A stretch of 32,082 bases of DNA, taken from Irineochytrium annulatum (lineage: Eukaryota; Chytridiomycota; Chytridiomycetes; Chytridiales; Chytridiaceae). Both the position numbers and the translations under genes were made by a program. This document shows positions 10,078-22,918 of the stretch, in pieces. The DNA lies in NCBI GenBank assembly GCA_027600665.1, contig JADGJL010000204.1:1-32082 (forward strand), written 5' to 3'. The notes beneath the pieces were generated by a model. It was given only the letters and a program-made list of their open reading frames with translations. It was not told the origin of the DNA and did not search any database. Position 1 is the stretch's first letter; the number at the start of each line of letters is the position of its first letter.

Positions 10078-10515
10078 GTTGCAGATGAAGTCAGGTCTAC
10101 GACCTGGTCGAGGAGGAGCCGACCGCGCGACTGGGGAATCGTAGGATGCAGGTGTGGATGGCGATCTACTGTGTTTGACGAAGTTACTTTGCCCCAGTGC
10201 AACCGCACCCGAACATTCACTACGTTTGACGTTTAGACCTTCAAGATAATTTACTTCTCAATTCCTACGTCCGGTAGTCCTGAACAAACAACCGCGGCAA
10301 GAGAATGATCAAACAAAGGATGGTTGGGGAAAAGTCAAGAGATCAAAAATACATGTGTGAGGTTTGCACACTCAAAAAAAAAAAAAAATGGAAAAAAAGG
10401 CATGGGCAAAGATGTCTTGAGTAAAAAATGTAGGCAAAACATACAAAGGATGGAAGAGTCCACCTCATCCTTGGACGCCACAGAGAATTCCGCAATCTCC
10501 TAACTTCAGATCACT
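10078..10515. other. Spacer upstream of the RBR ligase gene
   Basis: No gene seen. It holds the presumed promoter of the RBR gene (starts at 10077) and the 3' flank of the GRAM gene (stops at 10516), both minus strand. A run of A at about 10374-10388 would be a T-run downstream of the GRAM gene. Confidence 0.5.
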
Positions 10516-12402
10516 TCAAACGCCCATCTTTATCTGTACGGCCACGTCCTCCAGCGCGTACACGATCCCGCGGACCCGCCACAACACCACGCTGCTTCCG
10601 ATGGCCAGCACGAAGCACAGAAAGATGATCGAAACCACGAGCACGGCAACTACGGGGCTCACGCCCTGGAGCGAACCCGCCGAACCGCCCCTCGAAAACC
10701 CAAACCCAAGCCCCGCTCCGCCCACGGACCAGACACTGTTCGCCGGCGGCAGAAGGAGGCTATTAGAGGAGCTGCTCCCCCGCCGCTTAATCCGTGACCC
10801 GGACTGCGAACCCGCACTCGCGTTTGAGTTCGTGCTGTTCTGCCGCCGGGTGGTGTGGTGGTGCGGCTGCTGCTGCTGGTGTTGGTACTGGAGCTGCTGT
10901 GTCGTTGTCGGCGGCGGTCCTGTACGCTTTGGCGAGTCGTTGTTGGTGGGGCCGGGGTTATCGTCGTCGGACATCAGCTGTTGGAGCTCCTTGCTCCACG
11001 ATCGCCGGTTCGCGGCCGCGGTTGGGAACGACGAGGTCTGGGCTGGTCGCGTCCGGAGCGGGGAGCCGTTCGCGCTGCCGCCCGATGATCGGGCGATGGC
11101 GGCCCCCTTGCGGAGCAAAATGCGCTCGTCGTCCGAGGCGGCGCTGCCGGCCTCGTCCGATGACGGCGCACGGAGCGGCACCCGGTGAGTCGGGAGATTA
11201 TTGCCGTTCTCGTCTTGCCCAGCCTGAAACGACGGCCCGTAGCTATCCGCCCGTGTGGTGATGATGGTTGGTGGTGGAGGGTTGACATTGGTAAGGGTCG
11301 TTGATGAGGAGAAGACGAGAGAGTGAAGCGACGAGGACCGGGTTAGGTCGGGGGCATTAGGGGAGTTGGACATGGAGGTTCGTGGGGTTGACGGCAAAGG
11401 AGATGACTCGCCCATGTGTCTGAACCGGTAGGCGTTGATAAGGTATTTCATGTTGGCGTATGCGGCTTCCCGGTTCATGAATGACGCATAAAAGTCCTGC
11501 TTGTCTTTACAGGTCACAATTATCGCGTTCGGTATTACCATCATCGTCTTCGCCCGCTCTATCGACATGATATCCTCAATCGGAGTAACAACTGTGGTCT
11601 GAAAACCGAGAATGTTGCTCGAGAAGCAGAAGTAGTTCTCCGTTAAGTAGATCTATACAGACGTTCAATTAGATTAAGCTACAGATCCAAACCAAATCAT
11701 AAGAACTACCTTGCCCTGTTGCAGAACAGTATTCCGTTGATATGCGCATATGTGCTCATTAAACACCACCTCCGACGCCGGGATCAGGCCTTTAAACAGC
11801 TTGTGCATCAGCTTCTGCGCCTGATCCCTCTTCGATCCGGGCGGAAGCTCCGAGCACGACTCCTCGCCGTTGATCGACCGCGCGTCCATGTTGCCGCCGG
11901 AGTGCGCAGAGTTCGCATCCGACAGCGTCCCCTTGTCAAGCCTAGATGACCCATGCGGCCCGTCGTCCTCGCTGGAGATGTTCGCGTTGGCTCCACCGGA
12001 CGCCGAGGACGACGTCGAAGTCCGCTTCCGACTCGACAAAGAAGCCGACCGGGACAGCGCGACGCCGGCAGAGGGCGGCGAGCTGTTGCCGGCGTTGCCG
12101 CGGCGGGATGACGTCTTTGACCTCGGGAGTGTCTGCGGAGCGGGAACGCCGGAGAGGGACTCCGCATCACTCCCGTTGAAGGTGGAGGATCGCGACTGCT
12201 GTTGGGTCGGCGACGGCCCACGCGGCAACTGCTGGAGCTGCTTCACGCTCAAATCCGACTGGGGCATCTGCTTCACGTAAGCGTCCGCTGCCGGAAAAGG
12301 CGGGATCGCATCCGTCGGCGCCAGCGTGTCCAAGGACTCCCCTTCCAGTGGGGGAATGATCCCGACAGCGACGCCTTCGGAGCTCGTATAGGTTCCCAGC
12401 AT
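10516..12402 (-). CDS. GRAM-domain protein with C-terminal membrane anchor
   Basis: Exons 12402-11710 and 11652-10516, with a 57-nt phase-0 intron at 11653-11709; 609 residues. The first ~190 residues are Ser/Pro-rich and probably disordered. A GRAM domain covers about 194-275: AQKLMHKLFKGLIP, HICAYQRNTVLQQGK, then across the splice IYLTENYFCFSSNILG and KTMMVIPNAIIVTCK. This is the PH-like fold that binds membrane lipid. A second low-complexity region follows, with a His/Gln-rich patch. A strongly hydrophobic segment (VVAVLVVSIIFLCFVLAIGS) lies about 40 residues from the end and probably anchors the protein in the ER. This resembles GRAMD/Lam-type membrane contact-site proteins, but no VASt sterol-transfer domain is visible, so it is closer to GRAMD2/GRAMD3-like layouts. 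A lipid-sensing tether role is inference. Confidence 0.82.
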
Positions 12403-13262
12403 GACGGCACTTGAACGTGAGAAGGGGTGGAAAGAGCTGTTGTGTGGGGGCTGTGGATCCGGCGGTGGAGCGAGCGATCTGGAGGAGAACCTGCGGAGAT
12501 CGCGTTAGACTTCAGGACGGCAGGCTGGCCACACACCGTTGATGACTTAGGGACAGCCAACGCGCCGACAAGGCGATGACGGGGTTGAAGCGAGTACGGC
12601 GCGGAAAGGGCTATCACGGTGAGCTGGGTGACCCGTTTCCCTCTGAGCGTGCTCCGAGCCAATGCCCAAAGCCTCCCGATAGTGGACAGTGGAGTCGGTA
12701 TGTAGGAGAACGGGAATCAGACTGACGTGAGAAGTGCGTCGGGACCCGCTGAGGCTTTGGCCTTTAGCCTGGGTCAAGTGTTGCTGGGCACAACTATTCT
12801 GACGACGGAGGTGCTGACGACGCAGGTCGACGGCGATGCAGTCGCCGAGGTGCCGAGTATATGTGAGGGACTGACAAGGCGATGGCGGGTAACTCGAGGT
12901 ATCAAGCAGCAAAGTGAGATAAACACGACACGGAGGTATGGTTCGGAAGTCGGAACAATACAGGATGTGGACGCGCCGAGCATCTCCACACTTGGAACGG
13001 GGTGACCTGACCAGCCAATTAGAATGCGAGTTCTTGGCCAGCTCTGGGTGGAGCCTGCAAGATGGCGTGAGAGCACGGTCGCGGATAAAGTCTTAGCGCC
13101 GATGCGGGCGTCGATTGTGCTCGCTTATTTTAATCCGCATTGTGGTCGCGTGCTCACGCCTTTATTACATTGACGGGTTCACCTGCCTTAAATAATGAAG
13201 AGAGAGAACGCAAAAATGTGCACGAAGTTAAAAAAGAAATGCGAGGATATCGAATACTGAGT
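12403..13262. other. 860-bp spacer without a convincing gene
   Basis: Upstream of the GRAM gene and downstream of the protein gene ending at 13263. Several short open frames exist on both strands but none has a recognisable product, good splice connections or clear coding composition. It probably holds the GRAM gene promoter and a long or spliced 5' UTR. I see no RNA gene. Confidence 0.5.
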
Positions 13263-15263
13263 CTACTCCGGAATGAACGCCGCCCGCATCTCCTCCTGTT
13301 GAGGTAAGCTTAGAAGACGGACACCTGAAACCTAGCATGCTCAAATGTATGCCACCTACCAACGACACCTCCCGATCCTTCAAAACCAAAATCGACGTCC
13401 TCTTCCCGTTCTCGACAATCACTTTTCTCTCGGGCCAAAAAGCCATCCGCGCCGTCTCCTCCCTGCAAGTCCGCCTGCGGATCGCGCTGTCCTCCTCGGG
13501 CCTCCTCTCCCTCGCCGTAACAACAATGCGCGCGCTCGAACTCTTGCCGCAATCGCCCGTTAGTGCGCTGTGCACGGACTCGCCCGAGGACGGCAATGTC
13601 GAGGCCACCAGGGACACCGAAGTCGCGGCCGAGTCGGCGGATGAGGTCGACGAGTCCGACATTCTCCGTCTGCCGCCGTCGAAACCCTCCAAGTCGCAAT
13701 CATCGCGCACCGGTGACCTTTTTTCCTTTGCAACCTCCGGTAGAGATACTTCTACAATAGGATGGCCGTTCTCCTCAACAGCCGTGGGTTGGTCCAAACG
13801 TTGATGCTGTCACGAAATTTAAAGAGAATTCGATTCGGATGCAAACAAACATCATGTACGGAGTCCGGAGAAATGCTCCTAGCTTCCACCGAGCTCATCT
13901 TGGCCGCCGTCGACGCGGACATTTCCAAAAAGTCGTTCGTGCTCTCCACCGCAGAGGCCGTCACGGATACCGCATCCGCGATCCTCAGCTCCTCCTCGTC
14001 TTCCTCCACAATCGAGCCCCTTCGAAGATAGTCGCTCAAATCCTTCACGCCTGCAGCGTCGTCCCCAATCACTTCCGCCGCCATCCTCTTCATCAAGCTC
14101 CGGATTCGATCCCCAATCTCGGACGCCGTGGAACCCCGTCGAAGCCCTTCGCACGGTGGCGTCGCCGACCGCCGCTCCTGCTCCTCGTGACCCTGCTCAT
14201 TCGCTTCACCCTCACCGCCATGCGTCCAATAAACTTCCGGCGACCTTCTACCTGTCGACGGCGACGCCGGGAGCTCCTCAATCGTCGCCGTCATCGGCTC
14301 CTCCGCTGAAGGCACCCCCATTATCGGCTCTATAACCGGTTGTATAATCGGTTCCATCATCGGCTCCATCATCGCGCCCATTATACCACCACCAACTCCT
14401 ATCATTCCGCAGCCGCCCCCATACGCCGCCGCCGCCGGCCAAGCGTCCTCCGCGTGGTAGACCGGCGCCGCACCGTATCCAAAGCCCCTGTCAGCGGCAC
14501 CCGTGTACGCGCCTGCTCCGCCCATATCCATCATCCCAAACTGCCCGTCATCAGACTTCCTCCTCTTCGAATCGTGATACGGGCCCCGCCCGTCGAAGCT
14601 GTCGTCGTGGTAACCGGCATACCCGTCATCCTCCTCACGGGACCGCACCCTGTGGCGATTCGCGTAGGACGCCGTCACCTCGCCGTTTTCATCACTGCAA
14701 ACCCCGTCGTGGTCCGACGCGCCACCGACAACAGCAGATCCACCGCCAAGAGCGAACGACCTCGCCAGCCGAGTCTTGATGGCCGCCAGCCGATCAAGGT
14801 CAATGGGTTCGCCAGCGCTGTTGAAGTTTCCTGCGCTGTTTTCGCCCGCTGCGCCGTCGTCCGATCGTCCGCCTGCGGGCGCATGCGCCTGGACGCCCAA
14901 CCGCTGGTTCAGGAGCCGGATGGCGCGGTCAAGGTCCGGCGCCATTGGCGAGGGTACGGGGCTCCACGTCGTGCTGGGGATGGCCCCTTCAAACGTGGGA
15001 GGTTGATGGGGTGGCGGCCTCGCGGGCGGTTCGGCCTCCTCGTCGTCGTCCAGCTGGTAGATGCGCGGACCGGGAAGATTGTCAGCCGTCGGGTCGTCGT
15101 CCTCCTCGGCGGCGGTGGCGTAGTGGGGGAAGAGAGGATGCAAGAGGGGTAGAGCGGCGGGCTGTCCAAGCATCAGCGCGGCGGCGCCGTCGAAGAGACT
15201 GCACTTTGGGCCGTCGTAAATGCCGGCCGCCATGGCCGCGTGCATGTGGAGCCCGTTGAGCAT
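13263..15263 (-). CDS. Low-complexity protein of unknown function
   Basis: Exons 15263-13851, 13806-13360 and 13295-13263; 630 residues. I do not recognise the family. The N-terminal half is rich in Asp, Glu, Pro, Ala and Gly. It has a basic KRRK patch next to DSKRRKSDDG that could be a nuclear localisation signal, and a Met/Ile repeat MMEPMMEPIIQPVIEPIMG (near 14309-14377). Acidic/Ser-rich segments and a charged C-terminus follow (IRRRTCREETARMAFWPE... ending REVSLEEMRAAFIPE). The last intron (13296-13359, GTAGGT..CAACAG) was chosen over reading on to 13228 because it ends the protein on a short charged helix, not a random-looking tail. The first intron is only 44 nt. The start at 15263 is the first in-frame ATG. 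A nuclear regulatory role is a guess from composition only. Confidence 0.6.
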
Positions 15264-15440
15264 TGTCGCGGGGAGGGACGACAGGATGTGATGGCGCGGC
15301 GGGCCTCGAAACAAATGGAAATGGAAGTTGAAGTTCAGCTCAAAGCTGCTTGGATTCTGTTATCGCCCTAAAATATCTGATTTATGCTTGGTTGAAGTGT
15401 ATTAACTTGTTGCTTAATATAATAGTGCAGTATAATGAAG

Positions 15441-17934
15441 TCAAGAGGAGTCTGACGGTACGTCCTTCGCCTCCTTTGCATGGTCCTCCAACTCGTTCAA
15501 AACGCCCCGCCCCATCTCATCCTCAACTTTCTCCAGGGCTGACATCACCGCCCTTGCGGCCTCCGCGCTCAAACGCAAAGACTCGGGCCCCGACGCCAAG
15601 CTCGGGTCCGAAAGTCGCTTCGCGGTCTCCGACAACCTCTCCTTCATTTTCTGCAGTCGCACATCGACCCCGACTGTTGGATCCCCGTCCACATCGTCGA
15701 CGGCCTTCCCATGCTCTAAAACCTCAAGCTTTATCGACTCGTGCGCCGAGCTGCTAGACGCGTCTGTGTCCATTGGCTCCGTCGGCGAATCACGGGTACC
15801 TTGCCGTTCAAATGTTGTCGCCGCGGGAGCCCTCGCCGACGTCGAGGTCGAAGTTTCAATGGACGCCGACCGGACTGAGCTAACAGCGCTGGCCGCATTC
15901 GACCCTCTCCGGAAAAACGACAACGATATCGCATTTCGCGTCCGCCCACGGCTTTGGCGCGTCGGTGATGGGGAGGTCGCTGGCCCCTCGGAATTGGGGA
16001 CGGTTAGGCCAGATCGTGCCCCATTCGAGTTCCGAGTCCGGACGGGTGACACATCGGGCCGTCTGCTGCCAAGTGGACTTGACGATGCAGATGCACCCGA
16101 CGTCGAGGCGTTAGTTTCGGGGTGACCCTCTGACCTACTCCGTTGCTTCCGACCCCATGCGCCGCCGTTCTTTCTCCTCTCCTCTCTCTCTTCCCTCCGT
16201 CGCCGAGCCTCCTCCGCCTCTAACCTGCTGCGCTCGAGGATCTCCCTCATAAACTCCGCCTCTTCCCGCTGCTCTGCAAGATGCCGCTCAACGATCGGGT
16301 CCCTGAACTCCGGCAAAATTGCCTCCCGCACGCAGAGCGGACACGTTCGGTGAGCTGCCGCCTTCGCGTCCTCCTCCGGCGCGATCAACCACGGATCCAC
16401 ACAGGCCACGTGGAACAAATGTTGACAGGCGAGGATGCGGATGCGGTCGCCGGGCTCAAAGTCGCAGAAGCAAATCGCGCAGTTTGTGGTGGAGCCTTCA
16501 GGCAATGGCATTTCAGGTTCCGGTTCCGATTCCGTCGGCACCTCGGGCAGGGAGGCGGCCGACAGGAACTTGCTTGGGGATGAGACGGCCGGGTGCCGCA
16601 CGTGGTGCAAAGCTTTCGCCGTGGCTTCTTCGGCAGTTTCCTCAGTGGCAGGCTCGCCGTTAATCTCGATTCGGCATGGCGGGTATATGGGCACTCCGTG
16701 GTTTCCACTGCTTGTTTCACCGCCGGCGACGTCCACCACGGCATCTAGCGCGGCCCTTTTCCCTTCACTCTTTGCCGACCGGTGGCTTTGCGGAGAGGGC
16801 GCCTCAATCTCGATTTCAGCATTCGGTGATGGGTTTAAGGGTCTTTCCGACATCGTAGAAGCCGCAATCACACCCGCTGCCTCAGCATCGGGTACATTCG
16901 TTGTGCTCGCGGTGCTCTCCAGTTTTGCTAGTTCCAATGATTGGCCCCCTGCATCCGCGGCAACGGCCTTGTCCGCCGACGCGCTGATGCCCTCCACCCG
17001 CTCCCCTTTCTTCTCCAGCTTCTCCACATCCTCCTTCTCCCCCTCGACCTTCTCCTCCTCCTCCTTTTGGTTCTCTACAACCACCGCGAGCAGCCGATTT
17101 ACATCCCCTCCCGGCGTCAACCCCGTCCCCTCGTCCTCCTCCTCGATCCCGACGCCGCCGCCCATCGCCGTCCCCGGTCGGAACAAGAACGTCCGTAGCG
17201 ACTGCAGCTCAACCTTACTTAAGCCGCCGCGCAAATGAGCGGCCGGTCCCGTCGTTCCGGGCAATGGTGCCATCCTCCGCCGCCTCCGAGCGATCAAGAC
17301 GAGGATGAGGTAGAACGTCAGCGGAAGAACCGTTGTGAGGTAGAAGAAGATAATCTCTGCTAGTGCCAACCAGAAAATCGGGGGGTTCGTGTGCTGGCAG
17401 TGATGCGACGTGAACACCCAAACTTGGCCGGCGATAAACCATGACCTTTGCCATATTAACACAACCATATAGATGCGCGAAGGCTGACACTCACAAATCA
17501 AACAGCGTTGTTATGCTCCACACGGTCCACAGGAGCAGAACGACTGGGTGCTTCTTCCATTCCGGCTTGTAGTTGTCCAACACGTACTGCAGGGGCTTTT
17601 GCGGCAGGGAATATAACACCGCGAGCGCGAGCTGCCCCATCAAGTACACCACGACGTTCTGTTCACAAAATCGGTCCGCCACGCCATCGTCTAAAGGCAC
17701 ATCAGCGGGCGAGGCCACGAACAGAGTTTTGGTTGAGTTGGCTATCGGCTCATATGAGGGAGGGGTAAAGGAGCGCGGATAGTACAGTGCCAAGATCACA
17801 GCGTTTATGGAGATAGCGGCACCGTTCCACAGGCTGCAGGTCGAAGTCAGTCACGGCCACGCGGGATCTGTCACTCACAGGTCCAGCAGCAGCGAGCGCA
17901 GCTTCGTGGGGCCACCGCCTCCCTCGTCTGCCAT
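15441..17934 (-). CDS. Four-helix membrane RING-H2 E3 ubiquitin ligase
   Basis: Exons 17934-17879, 17833-17495 and 17445-15441; 799 residues, introns of 45 and 49 nt. Four hydrophobic segments lie in the first ~185 residues: [18 protein letters not shown] (across the first splice), [30 protein letters not shown] running into [11 protein letters not shown], and [24 protein letters not shown]. They end in a stop-transfer ARRRRR. A long Glu/Ser-rich cytosolic region follows, then a RING-H2 at about 454-503: [19 protein letters not shown], i.e. C-x2-C...C-x-H-x2-H-x2-C...C-x2-C with all eight ligands. The C-terminal third has a charged [10 protein letters not shown] helix and Ser-rich low complexity. 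The layout resembles membrane RING-H2 ligases that recruit an E2 and ubiquitinate membrane or luminal substrates; the substrate is unknown. It lies in tandem with its minus-strand neighbours. Confidence 0.85.
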
Positions 17935-18121
17935 AGCACCGTCGTGTGCGAAATGGAATGGAGGAGGCCTCTGACGGCAATCAGCAGGATTGACGGGATT
18001 GTCACACGGTTACTAATGCTCAATCAGTTGGGGCAAGCATAAAGACTGCAGTGATCTTTTTTTAAATAATATAATCGATTGTCCTTTAAATAAAATTACG
18101 ATGAATAATTAAATGGATGTG

Positions 18122-21100
18122 CTATGATCTCCACGCCGACCCACCCATCCCATTTTCCATGCTTTCCCAACTTACAGCAGCCCTCATAGCCGCCGCCATG
18201 TCCAACCTGACCTCCAACTTCACAGGCGACACCGCACCATCCACCGCCATCGAGATGCCCGCCCTCGCGGCTAACCGATCCTCCTCCTTCTCCCTCTCCC
18301 GCTCATCCAGTACCATGACCCACTTGTTGACGATCCAGTCGACCACCACAACCTCCCACGCGACGCTGGCCGCCAAGTTGCAGGCCGCCAGGAAGAGCGC
18401 GCCGATGCGATACTCCATCGACACGCCCGATCGGATATTGAAGACAAGAGAGAACAATTCGAACCCGGCGTTGTGCTCACTAAGGAGCAGAAACAATACG
18501 AGCGTGATGGAGATCATGATTAGGTAGAGAACGAAAGTGCCGTTCGTCCATGCTGGCCGACGGTGCGCCGATGTCAGACAGAACGCTAGCGACAAAATCA
18601 CGAATTGAAAGTGGGAAAACAACCAAATAGCCGTGTTCTCATATGTGTTAAACACGGTCGCACCGTTCACGTCTCGCTCGGGGTCGATGCTGGTAAAGAT
18701 GTTGGCAAAGAACCTTCTCAACGAGCCTTAAAAAGACACTTACTAGTAGCAAGGGTATGAGACGTTAAACGGCGAACTCGCGTTCAACGGCAACCACGTC
18801 TTCCGATCCAACTGCGCCGTCGCCTTCCAAACCGAACAGAACCACGGCTCGTCGTCGATCGATGCAATGTTGGCCGCGAAGAAGCCTATGCAGATAGCAA
18901 GCTGACCGATGATGCTGATGAGAATCTGCGACGAGAAGAGATTGTCCGTCGGCCGAAGCGGACCAAGCCTGCGCGCCGGGGCAGCGCGTAGCATCAAAAT
19001 GGCGAGAACGAGAACAATTGCCATGTCGTCGAAAAGATATTGATTGTTGGACAGGCCGGATCCCATTTGATATAATGTCGCGCTCATCGCCAGTTGCACA
19101 ATAGGATACATGAACATGTACTGCAATACGAGTTAGCCGGAAATGAAACATGTAGTTTCACAAACCTTAAAGGCAATGAAGCTAGTATTGAGCGCGCATC
19201 GACCCTCTGAGATCAACCGAATGACATCCGTCACGTTCCTCCGCGCCGACGTAAACGGAGCCACGATCGAAGCCTCCGCATCCGACAACGCCAACCCGAC
19301 GTGCGCGGCCTTCAGCGCGCCAGTGTCGTTCGCCCCGTCACCGCACATCCCGACGTAGCGACCCTGCCGCATCAGGCGCTCAATGACCCATGTCTTCTGA
19401 CTTGGCTTCATCCTAGCGAACACTCGCGTCCGCGTCACGAGCCAGTCCAGGAACCCGTCCTCCGCGCATCCGATCAACGTCTCGAGGGCCGGGCCGGTGA
19501 CGGTAAGCTCTGGTCGCTGGAAGTCGTCCCTTCCTGCCGATTGATCCATGACGGCCAGCGTTCGGCCGAGTTCCTCAATAGGGTACGACAGGGCCATAGC
19601 GACAGTCGTTGTCTTAGCGACTGAGAGCGATGCCGCTGATGACTCCGCTCTCTTACCCTTGAGGCTCGCATTCGACGGAACGCCGCTAAAGCGGGTGTTA
19701 TTCCCCTTCATCGATCCGACGGGCAGGTTAAGTTGCTGAAAGATAGAAATCTGAATTGGCTCATGATGTTCGCCGCTCGGTTCGTCAAAATCTTCAGGCT
19801 GCACGCTCTGCGATTCCTGCCGTGCGTCGGTATCGTCGCGTTCCACGTCAGCTTCGCGGTCCTCTTCCTCAGTTGCCTGCAAGGACTTTTGCCGCTTGAC
19901 CTTCTGGAAGCCAATGCCTTGTTCAAACACGTCGACCAGAAGCAGATTGTCGCACAGCTTGAGCTCCCTCACCACACTGATCGCAGTCATGGGTCCGTCT
20001 CCTGTGCTAATATTTGCGGGTGAGCCAAAATAACCTTTGAAGCACGCATCGTTACTTACATGATGACGCTCTTCACACCCGCCTCCTTCAAAATCGTCAC
20101 CACCGGCAGGCTTTCCGCCTTCAACGGATTCTGCAGCAGCACGAACCCAAGAAACTCCATATCCCGCTCCACCGCGTCCCTCTTACACCCGGCGACATCC
20201 TCCATCTTGATCCCATTCTGCCCGCTCAACGGCCCGCTCGAGAACAACCTCCCGGCGACAGACAGAACATAGAAACCTCGCGCGGCATAATCATTATGCG
20301 CCTGCTGATAATTCGCCGGCAGCGACGCCGGTTTGCATATCCGTGCGATGCTCTCCGGCGAACCCTTGACGCACGCTCGAAGACCCGTCTGCGCGCCATT
20401 CCCCGAGGGCAGGTAGTACACGACGGAGGATCGCTGGATCTGAGCGTCAAATTCGAACCGTTTGAGCACGTGGACGTTCGTGCTGCCGGGTTGGGAGGGC
20501 TCGTTGGGACCCGGTTCGGGGCCGTCGCCGATCTGGAAGGGCTCCGACGTAAAGACCTTCAAATCCAGGAGCGGTTTCCGCGTTGGGGGCGTCAGCGTTG
20601 CTACCAAGGGGATCTGAACGTTGTCGACGAGCGTGTGCGACTCCTGCTGGTTCAGGGACCATCCCGTCGCGGCAAAAAGTTCCAGATCCAAGGGCGGACC
20701 GAGCAGCTCTCCGTTGACGTCGTTAAGCGTGTGGCAAGCAGCCACGGCGCGCTCGAGCTCGTTCGTAAAGTCCCGCGATAGCAGTTCTGAAAAGCCCATC
20801 AGCGATGCGTTCTCACAACGCTCAATTCCGGCAAAGGAAAGACGAGGGATCGTCAATGTGCCGGTTTTGTCCCAGCAAAACACGTCGACGCGACCAGCAA
20901 AGTTAATTCGCTCCTGTAATATTAAGGTGAGACAGATAACTTCACGGAGGGTTTTTGCTCTAACTTACGGGATTGATACAGAAGATATGTTTACTCCGGA
21001 GACGTTGGAGAGCAAGACCGATGCCGACAGTAAGCACAAGGGGTAAGGCGGGCGGTACAGTGATGGTAATGAGGTCAAGTGAGGTAATGAGAACCCAAAC

Positions 21101-22918
21101 GATGGGCAAATCGTTGTAAATTCTGCTTAGTTGTCAGGGATCTTTCTTCCTTGAAGGTTAAGTTAATTACTCACCCATTAAGAGCTCTATTGATGAAAGC
21201 AATCAGTGCTACGAGGCCAAGTGCTGCAATAAACTTGTAGGAATCTCTATAGAACTTGAAGTCCTATAAAAACAAGCGTCAATACCACCAACACAGTATA
21301 GGCACAAACAATAGCTAACTTACTATCTGGCTAGGAAACAAAATGCTCCGGAACAGTTCTCCTTTCGTTGAATTGAATCCCGTCGCCGTCACGATGCCGA
21401 TGGCGAGCGATTCCTCCCCAGCCTTCCCAAGCACATGCCGGGCCGGCTTAATCTCAACGATTCGAGACCCTCCAAAGATCGTGCAGCCCTTGTTCTTCTC
21501 CGGTGCATACCCGCTCGCACTCTCAGCCCCCAAGCTCTTCCCTGTCCCCTCCACAATCGGCAGCGGGAACTTAAATACCGGCACCGCCTCCCCCGTCAAC
21601 GTGCTCTCGTCAACCACCACCCCGCCCTGAACAAGTACCATATCCGCCACGGCCGGTCCCGTAGCGTCAATGACGACCGAGTCGCCAACAACTAGCTCTC
21701 TCGGATTAAGGCGCACCTGCCTCCCGTTCCTCAGCACCGTGCACTCCGCATCCTGCCCCGAGCTCATCGTCAGCTCCCGCAGGGCCTCCTCGTTCTTCCT
21801 CGCGGTCCGGACCTCCCAGATGACGGAAAGGGCGGACATGATGAGAATCACGATGGAGTAGACGACGTAACCTTCGTAGAACCAGATGACGACGGAACCG
21901 ACCTGGAAGAGGTAGAACGGGTGCGCGAGCTTGTCGGCGATCATCTTGGCGGTGGGCGTCGGGTCGATGTCAATCGTGTTCGGGCCGTTGCGGAGGAGGA
22001 GGGATTCGGCAGAGGTGGTCGCGAGGCCGGAGCGGAGGGCGTGGATCTCGGTGTAGCTCAGCGAAAGTCGCGTAGTCATCCGCTTACACATTGTCAGCAC
22101 CTCTCCGCACTTAAAATTTAAGCACTCACAAGGAAAGACATAGACCCCTCCCTATATACATAGCGCTGCTTCCGATACACAAAATACGAGAACGTCCTCT
22201 CTCTCTCCGGCATCGGCCGAATCCTGCCGGGATCAAACCGACCCCCAATGCTCGCGACGTCCGCATTGCCGCTCTCCTCATCCCCCAACTCGTTACCACT
22301 CTCCGTCGCATAACACTCGTCAGTTTCCTCTATGTCATCCCGCCCGACCAGGAGCAGCCCGCCGGCTACGTCCATGTTCATCCGGTCCTTCACCCGCACA
22401 ACCTTCACCTCTTCATACGTCCCTTCCCGTCCCATGACAAGAATCCAGTCCGCCTCCCTAAACGTCCTCGCGGGCGCGTGTGCGACCAGTGTCCGTATCC
22501 GCGGGAATCTCACAGAGAACAAGGGAACGAAGCCCAGCGAGATCACGGAAATGGTCAGGTAGAGCGCGAAGCCGTACGGCGAGTTCCTGTGCGCCGTGAT
22601 AGCGTTGTACTCCAGCGCCTGCTCGTCGGAGCAACCCGCCGTCGACGGCGTTGTAGGCCTGCCGCCGTTCTCGTACCGGTCCGCGCTGAAGCGGTTGGCG
22701 TGGTGCGTGTTGATTGCGGGAGGTGGGGAGCGGAGGTTGTCGAACGATCTGGAGACCGTGACGCGCGGAGAGGTCCGGTGCGCCGTCGATGAACTCGGGA
22801 CTCCGTCTCCGCCTGGGCCTCCTCCATGGTCGTACGAGTTCGACGTCGACACCAAGTGGTCGCCGACGGGGAGCAGGGCGGACTTAGCTCGTGTCGGACT
22901 CGTCGAGATGCGGTGCAT
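18122..22918 (-). CDS. YPK9: P5B-type P-ATPase (ATP13A2/Ypk9 family)
   Basis: Eight exons: 22918-22130, 22082-21324, 21263-21175, 21125-20969, 20913-20060, 20006-19166, 19120-18744 and 18689-18122; 1,477 residues, introns 45-60 nt. A Ser-rich N-terminus leads to the first hydrophobic segment (about 114-138). The actuator TGE (DESTLTGEAVPV) is at about 426-428. PPALP at about 570-574 in TM4 is the P5B signature (P5A has PPELP). The phosphorylated Asp613 is in DKTGTLT, the hinge is TGDGPMTA, and GDGANDTGALKAAH is at about 1105. Six hydrophobic segments follow. P5B pumps sit in vacuole or late endosome; ATP13A2 exports polyamines from the lysosome, which suggests the same role here. A charged insertion (about 925-990) interrupts the region after TGDGPMTA. 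The ATG at 22918 is the first in frame although the frame stays open upstream. The acceptor of intron 3 is an AAGCAG pair (21126 or 21123), which may add or drop one residue. Confidence 0.93.

Noticed and set aside
13228..13359. Unspliced end of the low-complexity protein to a stop at 13228
   Set aside because: A 64-nt intron with GTAGGT donor and CAACAG acceptor gives a short charged ending; the unspliced tail is unlike the rest of the protein.
14340..15152. 270-codon plus-strand frame
   Set aside because: Arg/Val-rich shadow of the minus-strand low-complexity gene; no independent support.
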